A stretch of DNA of 64,000 bases. Origin: CBDDIP01 sp965229005 (lineage in GTDB: Bacteria > Actinomycetota > Acidimicrobiia > Acidimicrobiales > Ilumatobacteraceae). The notes beneath the pieces are model-generated. The model worked only from the letters and a program-made list of their open reading frames with translations, was not told the DNA's origin and did no database searches. The position numbers and the translations under genes were made by a program. Location of the stretch: contig CBDDIP010000002.1 of assembly GCA_965229005.1 (NCBI GenBank), positions 3,286,001 to 3,350,000 on the forward strand, read 5' to 3'. This document shows, one piece after another, positions 38,892 to 46,759 of the stretch (position 1 is its first letter; every line of letters begins with the position of its first letter).

Positions 38892-39074
38892 TCAGGCGTC
38901 GCTGATGGGCCCGTTGTAGTCGCCACGCATCAGCTTCTCGAGCGTGGACTTGGCGTCTGCCTTGTTGCTGTACCCCTGGCCACCATCCGTGGCCACCGCT
39001 TCGCCGTTGCCGGCCTTCACACGGAACGCGAACTTGCCGTCCGAGCGCTTGTAGACCTCACCTGATCCAGCCAT
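38892..39074 (-). CDS. YegP/DUF1508-family small protein
   Basis: 60 residues, ATG at 39074 with a strong GGGAGG 4 nt upstream. Contains one DUF1508 unit: GEVYKRSDGKFAFRVKAGNG, then ATDGGQGYSNKADAKSTLEK. E. coli YegP has two such units; single-unit proteins are common in actinobacteria. Biochemical role not established. Confidence 0.85.
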   Translation of the reverse strand: MAGSGEVYKRSDGKFAFRVKAGNGEAVATDGGQGYSNKADAKSTLEKLMRGDYNGPISDA

Positions 39075-39194
39075 GGCACCTCCCGTGATGCGTCGCCTCC
39101 AACGGTAATCCGCGGCGGCACAACCAGAGAACGAACTGCAGGACGCGCCCGTGGCGTGCGCACGATCCGGGCACGCCCAGAACGCTACGTCCGA

Positions 39195-39212
39195 TTCCGG
39201 GTGTGCCCGGAA
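39195..39212 (-). terminator. Hairpin downstream of tRNA-Leu, candidate terminator
   Basis: TTCCGGG/CCCGGAA stem with a 4-nt loop, 57 nt beyond the tRNA 3' end on the minus strand. A second GC stem (TCCGGGCAC 39166-39174 with GTGCCCGGA 39203-39211) overlaps it. No clear U-run. The gap 39075-39268 otherwise shows no gene. Confidence 0.35.
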
Positions 39213-39268
39213 CGACCGAATCGGTCGCCGGAAGCGCCGAGACCGCCGTGCCACGACCACGCAACGAG

Positions 39269-39351
39269 TGCCCGAGGTGGGACTCGAACCCACACGCCCT
39301 TTCGGACAACGGATTTTGAGTCCGTCGCGTCTGCCATTCCGCCACTCGGGC
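39269..39351 (-). tRNA. tRNA-Leu, anticodon CAA
   Basis: 83-nt cloverleaf on the minus strand: acceptor GCCCGAG/CTCGGGC plus discriminator A, anticodon stem ACGGA/TCCGT with loop CTCAAAA (anticodon CAA, reads UUG), a long class II variable arm as expected for Leu, and T-arm GTGGG-TTCGAGT-CCCAC. CCA is not encoded. Lies between the DUF1508 gene and fabD. Confidence 0.95.
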
Positions 39352-39386
39352 GAGTGACACGGCGAGGCTAGCGGGCATCCCGTCCC

Positions 39387-39400
39387 TACCGCTCGGTAGT
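39387..39400. promoter_or_regulatory. 14-bp palindromic operator candidate upstream of fabD, CTACCG-CT-CGGTAG
   Basis: Reverse complement of the palindrome at 876-889. It lies 28 nt upstream of the fabD GTG, within the region expected to hold the fab promoter, and also 36 nt upstream of tRNA-Leu on the other strand. A TetR-type lipid-responsive repressor is a reasonable but untested guess. Confidence 0.5.
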
Positions 39401-39427
39401 ACCACTGGCCTGAGTGATGGGTCTAAC

Positions 39428-40615
39428 GTGAGCCGCATCATGCTTGCGTTCACGTTTCCCGGCCAGGGGTCCCAACGGCCGGGCATGGGTCGCCCGTGGG
39501 AGCACCACGACAGTTGGGAGCTCGTCACCGAGGCGTCGGAGTACGCCGAACGTGACGTGGCGCGCCTCCTGCTCGATGCCGACGCCGACGAGTTGAAGGA
39601 CACCCGCAACGCCCAGCTCACCACGTTCGTGTCGAGCCTGATGGTGCTGGATGCCGCGGAGCGACTGGGTCTCGAACCCAGCTTCTGCGCCGGGCACAGC
39701 CTCGGCGAGTACACGGCCCTCACCGCCACCGGTGCACTGAGCTTCGACGACGGGGTCCGCCTCGTCAGCGAGCGCGCCGACGCGATGCACATCGCTGGCG
39801 GCGACAACCCGGGCACGATGGCCGCGGTGCTCGGGCTCGACGACGACCTCGTCGAGGTTGCCTGCCGCCGCGCCGATGCCGACGTGTGGGTGGCCAACTT
39901 CAACGCTCCCGGCCAAGTCGTGATCGCCGGATCACCCGACGGCGTCGCCGCCGCGAGCATCGTGGCCAAGGAGCTCGGCGCCAAGAAGGTCATGCCGCTG
40001 CAGGTCTCCGGCGCGTTCCACACGCCGTACATGACCCCGGCTCGCGACCGGTTGCGCAAGGCGATCGCCGAGGCCAACCCGCGCGACACCGAGGTCCCTG
40101 TCATCTCCAACGTCGACGCGCTGGCCCACAACACCGGCGCCGACTGGTCGAGCCTGCTGTCCGCGCAGCTCAGCAGCCCGGTCCGCTGGAAGCACTGCCT
40201 GCTCACCCTCGGCTCGCTCGGCGTCACCGAGATCGCCGAGCTCGGCCCGGGCGGCGTGCTCACCGGCATGGCCAAGCGCACCGTTCCGGAAGCACGCACC
40301 ATCGCCGTCGCCACCCCGGAAGACCTCGACAAGCTGATCGAGTGGGTCGGCCTCGAGACGTCGCGCACCAGCGAAGCGTTCGAGGGCGAGCACCTCTTCG
40401 CCAGCGAGCGGCTCGTCGTCAGCCCGGCCGCCGGCGTCTTCGCCCCGATCAGCGGACTCGCCGACGGGGCGATCATCGCCGTCGGCACCGTGATCGGCCA
40501 CGTGGGCGAGACCGAGGTTCGCTCCGCCTTCGGCGGCCAGCTGCAGAGCTACATCGCCGTTGCCGGCGAGCGAGTCACACTCCGACAACCCATTGCCTGG
40601 CTGAGGACGGTCTGA
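39428..40615 (+). CDS. fabD: Malonyl-CoA:ACP transacylase fused to a C-terminal biotinyl/lipoyl-like domain
   Basis: Loads malonate onto ACP for fatty-acid elongation. 395 residues versus about 310 for ordinary FabD. Catalytic part 1-310: PGQGSQ (11-16), nucleophile S91 in AGHSLGEY, catalytic H198 in SGAFHTPYM. Residues about 321-395 form an extra beta-rich hammerhead-like domain (SPAAGVFAPISGLADGAII, then GQLQSYIAVAGERV) that resembles biotinyl/lipoyl carriers but lacks the modified Lys. GTG at 39428, or ATG at 39440 (MLAFTFPGQGSQ). First gene of fabD-H-G-acpP-F. Confidence 0.9.
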   Translation: MSRIMLAFTFPGQGSQRPGMGRPWEHHDSWELVTEASEYAERDVARLLLDADADELKDTRNAQLTTFVSSLMVLDAAERLGLEPSFCAGHSLGEYTALTATGALSFDDGVRLVSERADAMHIAGGDNPGTMAAVLGLDDDLVEVACRRADADVWVANFNAPGQVVIAGSPDGVAAASIVAKELGAKKVMPLQVSGAFHTPYMTPARDRLRKAIAEANPRDTEVPVISNVDALAHNTGADWSSLLSAQLSSPVRWKHCLLTLGSLGVTEIAELGPGGVLTGMAKRTVPEARTIAVATPEDLDKLIEWVGLETSRTSEAFEGEHLFASERLVVSPAAGVFAPISGLADGAIIAVGTVIGHVGETEVRSAFGGQLQSYIAVAGERVTLRQPIAWLRTV

Positions 40616-40616
40616 C

Positions 40617-41582
40617 ATGCCCAAGATCCCTGGCGGAGTCCGTGGGGCGGTGATCACCGGCTGGGGCTCAGCGCTCCCGACGAAGGTGCTCACCAATCAC
40701 GACCTCGAGCAGATGGTCGAGACCTCGCACGACTGGATCGTCGAGCGCACCGGCATCCACGAGCGTCACGTCGGCGGCACCACCGCCGGCCTGTCGATCG
40801 AGAGCGGACGTCAGGCACTGGACATGTCCGGCGTCGACCCGGCACAGATCGACGCGCTGATCCTGGCCACCACCACCCCGGATCGCACGGTGCCGGCCAC
40901 CTCGGCCACCGTCGCGCACAACCTCGGCTTGCGCTGCGGCGCGTTCGACGTCAACGCGGCGTGCAGCGGCTTCGTCTACGGGCTCGTCACCGCGCACGGA
41001 TTGATCGCGATGGGTGCCAAGAAGATCCTCGTCATCGGCACGGACACGCTCGCCAGGATCACCGACTGGGACGACCGCAACACCGCCATCCTCTTCGCCG
41101 ACGGATCCGGTGCCGTGGTGCTCGAAGCCGTGGACGGCCCGGGCCAGCTGCTCGGCTGGGACCTCGACGCCGATGGCGCAGCCGAACGGTTCCTCTACAG
41201 CGAGATCGGCGGGTTCATCCAGATGGAGGGCAAGGAGGTCTTCCGCCGAGCCGTGCGCATCATGGTCGACTCCGCCGAGAAGTCGATGGCCGCGGCCGGC
41301 GTCACCGCCGATCAGCTGGCGATGGTCGTGCCGCACCAGGCGAACGTCCGCATCATCGAAGCGGCGTGCAGCCGCCTCGGGATCCCGATGGAGAAGGCGG
41401 CCACCGTGCTGCACTACACCGGCAACACGTCGTCGGCCTCGATCCCCCTCGCGCTCGCCGCGGGCCTCGATGCCGGCCGGGTGAAGGACGGCGACCTCGT
41501 GCTGCTGGTCGGCTTTGGCGCAGGCATGACGGCAGCCAGCGCGATCCTCCGTTGGGGCGGCGGCGAGACGGAAGCCACATGA
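40617..41582 (+). CDS. fabH: 3-oxoacyl-ACP synthase III (KASIII)
   Basis: Condenses an acyl-CoA primer with malonyl-ACP to start fatty-acid synthesis. 321 residues. Catalytic triad C116 (NAACSGF), H240 (VPHQANVRI), N270 (YTGNTSSAS); the GFGAGMTAASAILRW end is typical. It begins 1 nt after the fabD stop and overlaps fabG by ATGA. Primer preference (straight or branched) cannot be told by eye. Confidence 0.95.
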   Translation: MPKIPGGVRGAVITGWGSALPTKVLTNHDLEQMVETSHDWIVERTGIHERHVGGTTAGLSIESGRQALDMSGVDPAQIDALILATTTPDRTVPATSATVAHNLGLRCGAFDVNAACSGFVYGLVTAHGLIAMGAKKILVIGTDTLARITDWDDRNTAILFADGSGAVVLEAVDGPGQLLGWDLDADGAAERFLYSEIGGFIQMEGKEVFRRAVRIMVDSAEKSMAAAGVTADQLAMVVPHQANVRIIEAACSRLGIPMEKAATVLHYTGNTSSASIPLALAAGLDAGRVKDGDLVLLVGFGAGMTAASAILRWGGGETEAT

Positions 41583-42283
41583 CCCGCACCGTGCTGGTCA
41601 CGGGCGGCTCACGAGGGATCGGTCTCGCGTGTGCTCGTCGCTTCGCCGCGCTGGGCGATCAGGTGGCCGTGACCTACAACAGCAGCCCGCCTCCCGACGA
41701 CCTGTTCGCCGTCAAGTGCGACGTCACCTCCGTCGAGTCCGTCGACGCTGCGTTCACTGCGGTCGAAGCGCAGTACGGCCCCGTCGAGGTCCTCGTCTCC
41801 AACGCCGGCATCACCCACGACGGGTTGCTGCTGCGGATGAAGGAGGACGACTTCACCTCCGTCATCGACGCCAACCTCACTGCGGCCTACCGCGTCACGA
41901 AGCGAGCCGCGCAGAGCATGCTGCGCGCCCGCCGCGGCCGGCTCATCTACGTCTCCAGCGTCGTCGGTCTGCTCGGCTCGGCCGGCCAGACCAACTACGC
42001 CGCGTCGAAGGCGGGCCTCGTCGGCTTCGCCCGCTCGGTTGCACGCGAGCTCGGCTCGCGCAGCATCACCGCCAACGTCGTCGCCCCCGGCCCGGTCGAG
42101 ACCGACATGACGGCCGCGCTGGGCGAGCAACGCCTGGCCGAGCTCACCGCCGCCGTGCCCCTCGGACGCATGTGCAGCGCCGACGAGGTGGCCGGTGTGG
42201 TTGCCTTCCTGGCCTCCGACGAGGCCGCCTACATCACCGGTGCCGTCATCCCTGTCGATGGCGGACTCGGGATGGGTCACTAG
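41579..42283 (+). CDS. fabG: 3-oxoacyl-ACP reductase
   Basis: NADPH-dependent ketoreduction in type II fatty-acid synthesis. 234-residue short-chain dehydrogenase: TGGSRGIG (8-15), NAG at 75-77, S127, Y140 and K144 (TNYAASKAG), PGPVETDM after. Position between fabH and acpP makes FabG the best reading rather than a general SDR. The start overlaps the fabH stop by 4 nt. Confidence 0.93.
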   Translation: MTRTVLVTGGSRGIGLACARRFAALGDQVAVTYNSSPPPDDLFAVKCDVTSVESVDAAFTAVEAQYGPVEVLVSNAGITHDGLLLRMKEDDFTSVIDANLTAAYRVTKRAAQSMLRARRGRLIYVSSVVGLLGSAGQTNYAASKAGLVGFARSVARELGSRSITANVVAPGPVETDMTAALGEQRLAELTAAVPLGRMCSADEVAGVVAFLASDEAAYITGAVIPVDGGLGMGH

Positions 42284-42315
42284 TCTCATTCGTTCATCAC
42301 CAAGGAGAGAATCCC

Positions 42316-42552
42316 GTGGATCAAGAACTGTTCGCCCGCTTCAAGAAGTGCGCCGTCGAGGTGCTGTCCGTGTCGGAAGACAAGGTCGTACCCGAGGCCA
42401 AGTTCGGTGACGACCTCGACGCCGACAGCCTCGACCTCGTCGAGCTGGTCATGGCGCTGGAAGAGGAGTTCGGCGTGGAGGTGCCCGAGGAAGATCTCGA
42501 AGGCATCGAGACGGTCGGCCAGGCCTACGACCTGGTCGTCGGCAAGCTCTGA
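42316..42552 (+). CDS. acpP: Acyl carrier protein
   Basis: 78 residues, GTG at 42316 with AAGGAGA 8 nt upstream. The phosphopantetheine attachment Ser is S38 in LDADSLDLVELVMALEEEFG; strongly acidic helix II as usual. Carries growing acyl chains. The stop shares a base with the fabF ATG (TGATG). Confidence 0.97.
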   Translation: MDQELFARFKKCAVEVLSVSEDKVVPEAKFGDDLDADSLDLVELVMALEEEFGVEVPEEDLEGIETVGQAYDLVVGKL

Positions 42553-43733
42553 TGCGCGGCACCGGGCGGCGCGTTGCCATCACTGGCTACGGCGTCGTCG
42601 CCCCGTCCGGGATCGGCAAGCAAGCCTTCTGGGCGGGGCTCAACGGGCCCTCGATCACCGGCAAGCGCAGCGTCGTCATCGACGACTGGGATCCGGCCCC
42701 CTGGTACGACAGCCCGAAGGAGTCTCGTCGGGCCGACAAGGTGGAGCAGTTCGCCGTCGCTGCCGCGGCGGAGATGTTCGAGCACAGCGGTCGCCCGAAC
42801 CTGCCCGACCACCGCATCGGGACCATCTTCGCCACCGGCGTCGGTGGCCTGCGCTCCACCGAGGAGCAGATCGAAGTGCTGCTCAGCAAGGGTGAGCGGC
42901 GGGTCTCGCCGTTCCTCGTGCCGATGATGATGCCCAACGCCCCCGGCGCGGCCATCTCCATGCGCTACGGGCTGCGTGGCCCCAACGAGACGATCACCAC
43001 CGCCTGCGCGGCGTCCACGCACGCCATCGGCTACGCGGCGCGACTGATCGCCTGGGACATGGCCGACGCCATCGTCACCGGCGGGTCGGAGAGCGCTGCC
43101 TGCCCGATCGGGCTGGCCTCGTTCGGCAACATGACGGCGCTGTCCACCAGTGGCAGCAGCAAGCCGTTCGACGTCGATCGTGACGGCTTCGTCCTCGGTG
43201 AGGGCGCCGCCGCGTTCATGCTCGAGGAGTGGGAGTCCGCCGTTGCTCGCGGCGCCAACATCCTCGGCGAGATCGTCGGTGCCGGCAGCAACGCCGACGC
43301 CCACCACATCACCGCACCGTCACCGGGCGGCGTGGGCGCGATCGCCTGCATGCGCCTCGCCCTGGAGGATGCCGGCCTCACCGCCGCAGACATCCGTCAG
43401 GTCAACGCGCACGGCACCTCGACCCCGCTGAACGACGCCGCCGAAGCAGCCGCAGTGTCCGAGGTCTTCGGGCCTGCCGGAGTGCCGATCACGTCGACCA
43501 AGGGCGTCACCGGCCACGCGCTGGGTGCCGCCGGCGCGTTGGAGGCGGCTGCCGTGCTGCTGTCCTTCGAGCACCGCCAGATCCCGCCCACCGCGGGGAC
43601 GACGAACGTGAGCGACGACGTCAAGATCGACCTCGTCCTCGGCAGCGCACGCGACTGGGAGCCGGGCCCGACGATGTCGAACAACTTCGGCTTCGGCGGC
43701 CACAACGGCAGCGTCATCATCGCCCCCGCCTGA
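42552..43733 (+). CDS. fabF: 3-oxoacyl-ACP synthase II (KASII)
   Basis: Elongating condensing enzyme. 393 residues. Active-site C152 in TTACAASTHAIG, H287 in NAHGTST, K317 and H322 in TKGVTGHALGAAG; gating FGFGGHN near the end. Slightly short (usual ~410) but complete. Last rightward gene of the fab cluster; ten bases after its stop lies the left copy of the 15-bp repeat that bounds the inserted cassette. Confidence 0.96.
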   Translation: MRGTGRRVAITGYGVVAPSGIGKQAFWAGLNGPSITGKRSVVIDDWDPAPWYDSPKESRRADKVEQFAVAAAAEMFEHSGRPNLPDHRIGTIFATGVGGLRSTEEQIEVLLSKGERRVSPFLVPMMMPNAPGAAISMRYGLRGPNETITTACAASTHAIGYAARLIAWDMADAIVTGGSESAACPIGLASFGNMTALSTSGSSKPFDVDRDGFVLGEGAAAFMLEEWESAVARGANILGEIVGAGSNADAHHITAPSPGGVGAIACMRLALEDAGLTAADIRQVNAHGTSTPLNDAAEAAAVSEVFGPAGVPITSTKGVTGHALGAAGALEAAAVLLSFEHRQIPPTAGTTNVSDDVKIDLVLGSARDWEPGPTMSNNFGFGGHNGSVIIAPA

Positions 43734-43743
43734 GCGGGGCGAT

Positions 43744-43758
43744 GGCGTCAGCCGAAGA
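43744..43758. repeat. Left direct repeat of the cassette
   Basis: GGCGTCAGCCGAAGA, identical to 45757-45771. Either a target-site duplication or an att-type core. In the minus direction it duplicates the end of fabZ including its stop codon. Confidence 0.8.
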
Positions 43759-43812
43759 AGGATCCAGCTTCCGCGTCACAGCCGAGTTGTACCGTCGTAC
43801 ATAGGGGTGACC

Positions 43813-44559
43813 ATGGCAGACAAATCCAGCATCGAGTGGACCGAGGCGACGTGGAACCCGACGACCGGATGTGACCGGACATCGCCCGGATGCGACCACT
43901 GCTACGCACTCACGTTGGCGAAACGCCTCAAGGCGATGGGCGTCGACAAGTATCAGCGCGACGGCGATCCGCGAACGAGCGGTCCGGGCTTTCGATTGAC
44001 CGTCCACGACGATGCCCTCCAGCTTCCCCTGACGTGGCGGCAGCCACGTTTGGTATTCGTGAATTCGATGAGCGACCTCTTTCACGACGACGTGCCCGAC
44101 TCATTCATCCGTGCCGTTTTCGACGTGATGCGAGCGACGCCTCGGCACACCTACCAGGTGCTCACGAAACGGTCTCGGCGACTCGCACAGTTCGGCGCCA
44201 CGCTTGAATGGCCGCAAAACGTGTGGATTGGAGTGAGCGTCGAGACGCGCCGTTACGCGTTCCGAATCGAGCACCTTCGGGCGGTGCAGGCAAAAGTTCG
44301 CTTCGTCTCAGCGGAGCCGCTGCTGGGACCGCTCGGCACTGTCGACCTGAGCGGCATCAGCTGGGTGATCGCCGGCGGAGAGTCTGGCCCACAGGCGCGT
44401 CCGATGGACATCGCATGGGGACGAGACCTGCGCGATCAATGCATCGAAGCAGGGGTCAAGTTCTTCTTCAAACAGTGGGGTGGCCGTACGCCAAGGATCG
44501 GCGGACGAGAGCTGGACGGGCGAACGTGGGACGACATGCCCGAGCGAGCCGCCGGTTAG
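43813..44559 (+). CDS. Three-Cys-motif (phage Gp37/Gp68, DUF5131) family protein
   Basis: 248 residues from ATG 43813 (AGGGGTGA just upstream; an in-frame GTG at 43807 is less likely). N-terminal SSIEWTEATWNPTTGC leads into three cysteines C20, C27, C30 (C-x6-C-x2-C), then FVNSMSDLFH (82-91), GGESGPQARPM (188-198), FFFKQWGG (217-224) and GRELDGRTWDDMP (231-243), all signatures of PF07505. The Cys cluster suggests metal or iron-sulphur binding; no activity is established. Such proteins occur in phages and mobile islands, typically beside TcmP, as here (8 nt to the next ATG). Codon use is more A/T-rich than flanking fab genes. Confidence 0.88.
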   Translation: MADKSSIEWTEATWNPTTGCDRTSPGCDHCYALTLAKRLKAMGVDKYQRDGDPRTSGPGFRLTVHDDALQLPLTWRQPRLVFVNSMSDLFHDDVPDSFIRAVFDVMRATPRHTYQVLTKRSRRLAQFGATLEWPQNVWIGVSVETRRYAFRIEHLRAVQAKVRFVSAEPLLGPLGTVDLSGISWVIAGGESGPQARPMDIAWGRDLRDQCIEAGVKFFFKQWGGRTPRIGGRELDGRTWDDMPERAAG

Positions 44560-44567
44560 AACACCAG

Positions 44568-45740
44568 ATGGCGGCAAGCGACTCCTTCTTTGAGCGGCGG
44601 AACGCTCAAGCTGTCCTGAAGCATGGAATCCTGACGCGCTACGCGTACTACTTCGCCGGGCGGGCTGGCCACGCAACCGGCGGAAGGGTTGCCTTCATCG
44701 ACGGGTACGCCGGCGAGGGTCGTTACGAGGACGGCAGCCCAGGCTCTCCGTTGCTCTTGGCGTCGGAAGCCGAACGAGCGATACTCATCGCTAGGGACAT
44801 TCGGCTGGCGTTCGTCGAGCCAGCCAACGCACGACGAGAGCGCCTCGCGGTCGCACTTCAGGAAAACGACATCGACCCCGACGTCATCGTCGGCGGCCTG
44901 TTCGAGACGATTGTGGATCGGCTCCTCGATCGCTATCGGCAACGCGCAGTGCTCATATTCGTCGACCCGTTCGGCCTCGCGACTTCCTTTGACACGCTCA
45001 CAAGGGTTCTTCGCCGATCGTCACGTGCTCAACCCATCGACGTGCTGTACCACTTCAGTTTGCTCACCGTCGCTCGTGTTGCGCGCGCCGCAGTTCGCGA
45101 AGAGGGCGCCGCACCGAGTCTTGCAAAACAACTCGACGCCGCCCTCGGACCAGTCGACTGGAGGGCCCACTTCCAACACGCTCACGAGGAGGGGGCCTCG
45201 ACTCGAGCTGCAATCGCCGTCGCGCACGAGTTCGGGACAGCGGTCCGAGCAGCGACTGACGTGCCTTCGCTGTCGATCCCAGTCGCTCATCGACCGACGC
45301 ACCTGCCGAGATACATGTTGACCTTGTTCTCGCGTGACCCGGTCGGCCGATCCCTCTGGGACTTCGCCGATCACGCTGGAAAGGCTTACGTCGACTGGCT
45401 GGAGCACTGCGAGACGGCCGACTACAACGCAAACGTTGCGTCACTCGAAGCGGTCGGCGTGATGACGCTTTTCGACGATCGTCCCACGCGGTCACGAATC
45501 GAAGACATGGTGGACGAAGCGGCGCGACGACGTCTCCGCGAACACCTCATTGCGGTCTTGCACGAGGAAGGTCAGATCGTGCCACGACAGTCGGTCGAGC
45601 GAACGTATGGATCGACACTCGGCGCTGCACGAGAGAAGCACGTGCGGGCAGCGCTGAAGGCGCTGATCGACGATGGACTCGTCAACGGTGATGTCTCCGG
45701 CACGTTTGCACCCCGAACGTTCCGCCGGGCGCCGTCCTAG
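44568..45740 (+). CDS. tcmP: Three-Cys-motif partner protein TcmP
   Basis: 390 residues from ATG 44568. N-terminal KHGILTRYAYYFAGRAGH, FIDGYAGEGR (43-52) with DGSPGSPLLL, FVEPA (82-86) and VLIFVDPFG (128-136) give a Rossmann/methyltransferase-like core as in TcmP. The C-terminus has a winged-helix-like region (about 330-385). Family function is unknown; the name reflects its constant pairing with the three-Cys protein, encoded immediately upstream. The pair looks like one functional unit. Lower GC and A/T-ending codons support transfer. Confidence 0.85.
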   Translation: MAASDSFFERRNAQAVLKHGILTRYAYYFAGRAGHATGGRVAFIDGYAGEGRYEDGSPGSPLLLASEAERAILIARDIRLAFVEPANARRERLAVALQENDIDPDVIVGGLFETIVDRLLDRYRQRAVLIFVDPFGLATSFDTLTRVLRRSSRAQPIDVLYHFSLLTVARVARAAVREEGAAPSLAKQLDAALGPVDWRAHFQHAHEEGASTRAAIAVAHEFGTAVRAATDVPSLSIPVAHRPTHLPRYMLTLFSRDPVGRSLWDFADHAGKAYVDWLEHCETADYNANVASLEAVGVMTLFDDRPTRSRIEDMVDEAARRRLREHLIAVLHEEGQIVPRQSVERTYGSTLGAAREKHVRAALKALIDDGLVNGDVSGTFAPRTFRRAPS

Positions 45741-45756
45741 CTCATGGCCCGCTTGA

Positions 45757-45771
45757 GGCGTCAGCCGAAGA
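45757..45771. repeat. Right direct repeat of the cassette, overlapping fabZ 3' end
   Basis: GGCGTCAGCCGAAGA, identical to 43744-43758. It includes the fabZ stop (TCA at 45761-45763 on the plus strand) and its last codons, so insertion left fabZ intact. Confidence 0.8.
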
Positions 45772-46183
45772 CGAAGAGGAGCTCGAGCTCGCAGGCGGTC
45801 TCGCCACGGAGCATCGCCTTGCCGGTGCCCTTGCCGGCCCGCGCCGACATGCGCAGCAGCTCCACGCTGAGCTCCAGCGTGTCGCCGGGGACCACCTGTC
45901 GACGGAAGCGGGCGCCGTCGAGACCGCCGAACAGCGGCAGCTTGCCGGCGTAGCGATCGTCCGTGAGCACGGCGATCGCCCCGACCTGGGCGATGGCCTC
46001 GCACATCAGCACGCCGGGCAGCGTCGGGCGGCCCGGGAAGTGGCCGGCGAAGAACCACTCCTCACCGGTGAGGTGCCAGGTGCCGGTGGCCCGCACGCCC
46101 GGTTCGAGCGCGGTGACCTCGTCGACGAACAGGAACGGGGCCCGGTGGGCGATGACGTCCTCGGGCCGAGGGAAGCCGCTCAT
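45761..46183 (-). CDS. fabZ: 3-hydroxyacyl-ACP dehydratase, FabZ/FabA-like hot-dog
   Basis: Removes water from 3-hydroxyacyl-ACP. 140 residues. Catalytic H48 in FFAGHFPGRPTLPGVLM and E62 in CEAIAQVG; RFRRQVVPGDTLEL follows. This supplies the dehydratase missing from the fabD-H-G-acpP-F run and originally converged on fabF. The start overlaps the bcp stop (ATGA), so bcp and fabZ are cotranscribed. The 3' end forms the right repeat of the inserted cassette. Confidence 0.92.
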   Translation of the reverse strand: MSGFPRPEDVIAHRAPFLFVDEVTALEPGVRATGTWHLTGEEWFFAGHFPGRPTLPGVLMCEAIAQVGAIAVLTDDRYAGKLPLFGGLDGARFRRQVVPGDTLELSVELLRMSARAGKGTGKAMLRGETACELELLFVFG

Positions 46184-46632
46184 TCGGCGAGCGCCGCCAG
46201 CAGCTTGGTCGGCGTGTCCTTCGGGCTGATCTTGTACCAGGCGTGACGCACCGTGCCATCCTCGCCGATCAGGAACGCCGAGCGCACGATGCCCATGTAC
46301 GTCTTGCCGTAGTTCTTCTTCTCCTGCCACACGTCGAACGCCTCGGCGACGGCGTGATCGGTGTCGGAGAGCAGGTCGAAGCCGAGCGAGTACTTCTGGG
46401 CGAATTTGAGCTGCGCCGACGGCTTGTCCGGGCTGATGCCCAGGACCACCGTGTCGCCGATGTCGCCGGCGATGTCGCGCAGCAGGCAGGCCTGCTGCGT
46501 GCAACCAGGCGTGTCGGCCCGTGGGTAGAAGTAGACGAGCACGTTCTTGCCACGCAGCGTGGCGAGATCGACGCTCTCACCGTCTTGGTTGAGTAAGGAG
46601 AAATCCGGCGCGGTGCTACCATCCGTGAGCAT
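46180..46632 (-). CDS. bcp: Thioredoxin-dependent peroxiredoxin, Bcp/PrxQ type
   Basis: Reduces hydroperoxides using thioredoxin. 150 residues. N-terminal GSTAPDFSLLNQDGESVDLA, then the active site YPRADTPGCTQQAC with peroxidatic C44 and resolving C49, and RSAFLIGEDGTV. The ATG at 46632 is 6 nt from a TACACT hexamer, so a leaderless mRNA is plausible. Upstream lies one arm of a long mirrored regulatory repeat. Coupled to fabZ. Confidence 0.94.
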   Translation of the reverse strand: MLTDGSTAPDFSLLNQDGESVDLATLRGKNVLVYFYPRADTPGCTQQACLLRDIAGDIGDTVVLGISPDKPSAQLKFAQKYSLGFDLLSDTDHAVAEAFDVWQEKKNYGKTYMGIVRSAFLIGEDGTVRHAWYKISPKDTPTKLLAALAE

Positions 46633-46648
46633 CACCACAGTGTAGTTC

Positions 46649-46759
46649 GTCAAGTGACCACGCAGCGTCCACGAACCACCACAGAAATCTTTTCCGTCAA
46701 GAAATTTGCAAGGCGCCACACCGCGAGTGTTAAGGTGACGCTGCGTGTTCAACCTTGAC
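46649..46759. promoter_or_regulatory. Mirrored promoter-like elements upstream of bcp
   Basis: GACGCTGCGTG followed by CTTGAC occurs twice in opposite orientation: leftward toward bcp (46669-46649, 4-nt gap) and rightward (46737-46759, 6-nt gap). Each CTTGAC is followed by G, giving TTGACG. The left copy lies in the bcp promoter region. The right copy points into a gene-free stretch; the whole gap 46633-46887 holds no convincing gene beyond a 7-codon frame at 46832-46855. Confidence 0.5.

Larger units (their letters stand above)
43744..45771. mobile_element. 2-kb inserted cassette (DUF5131 + TcmP) between fabF and fabZ
   Basis: Bounded by a perfect 15-bp direct repeat GGCGTCAGCCGAAGA (43744-43758 and 45757-45771). 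The right copy contains the last codons and stop of fabZ; the left copy sits beside the fabF stop. Removing one repeat and the 2.0 kb between would restore a compact convergent fabF-fabZ junction. GC is lower than the neighbours: I count 33 G/C in 44041-44100 against 46 in 43321-43380. No integrase, transposase or terminal inverted repeat is visible, so the mode of insertion is unknown. Confidence 0.75.

Noticed and set aside
38057..38905. Plus-strand frame of 282 codons opposite the acidic hypothetical
   Set aside because: Reads as His/Arg/Gly-rich low-complexity sequence typical of the complement of a real gene; the minus frame has normal protein composition.
43786..43802. GTAC-N4-GTAC motif before the three-Cys gene as an operator
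   Set aside because: GTAC is itself palindromic and the spacing is short; no second copy supports it.
43807..43812. GTG two codons upstream of the three-Cys gene as its start
   Set aside because: It would destroy the RBS spacing; ATG 43813 begins the conserved MADK...IEWT and follows AGGGG.
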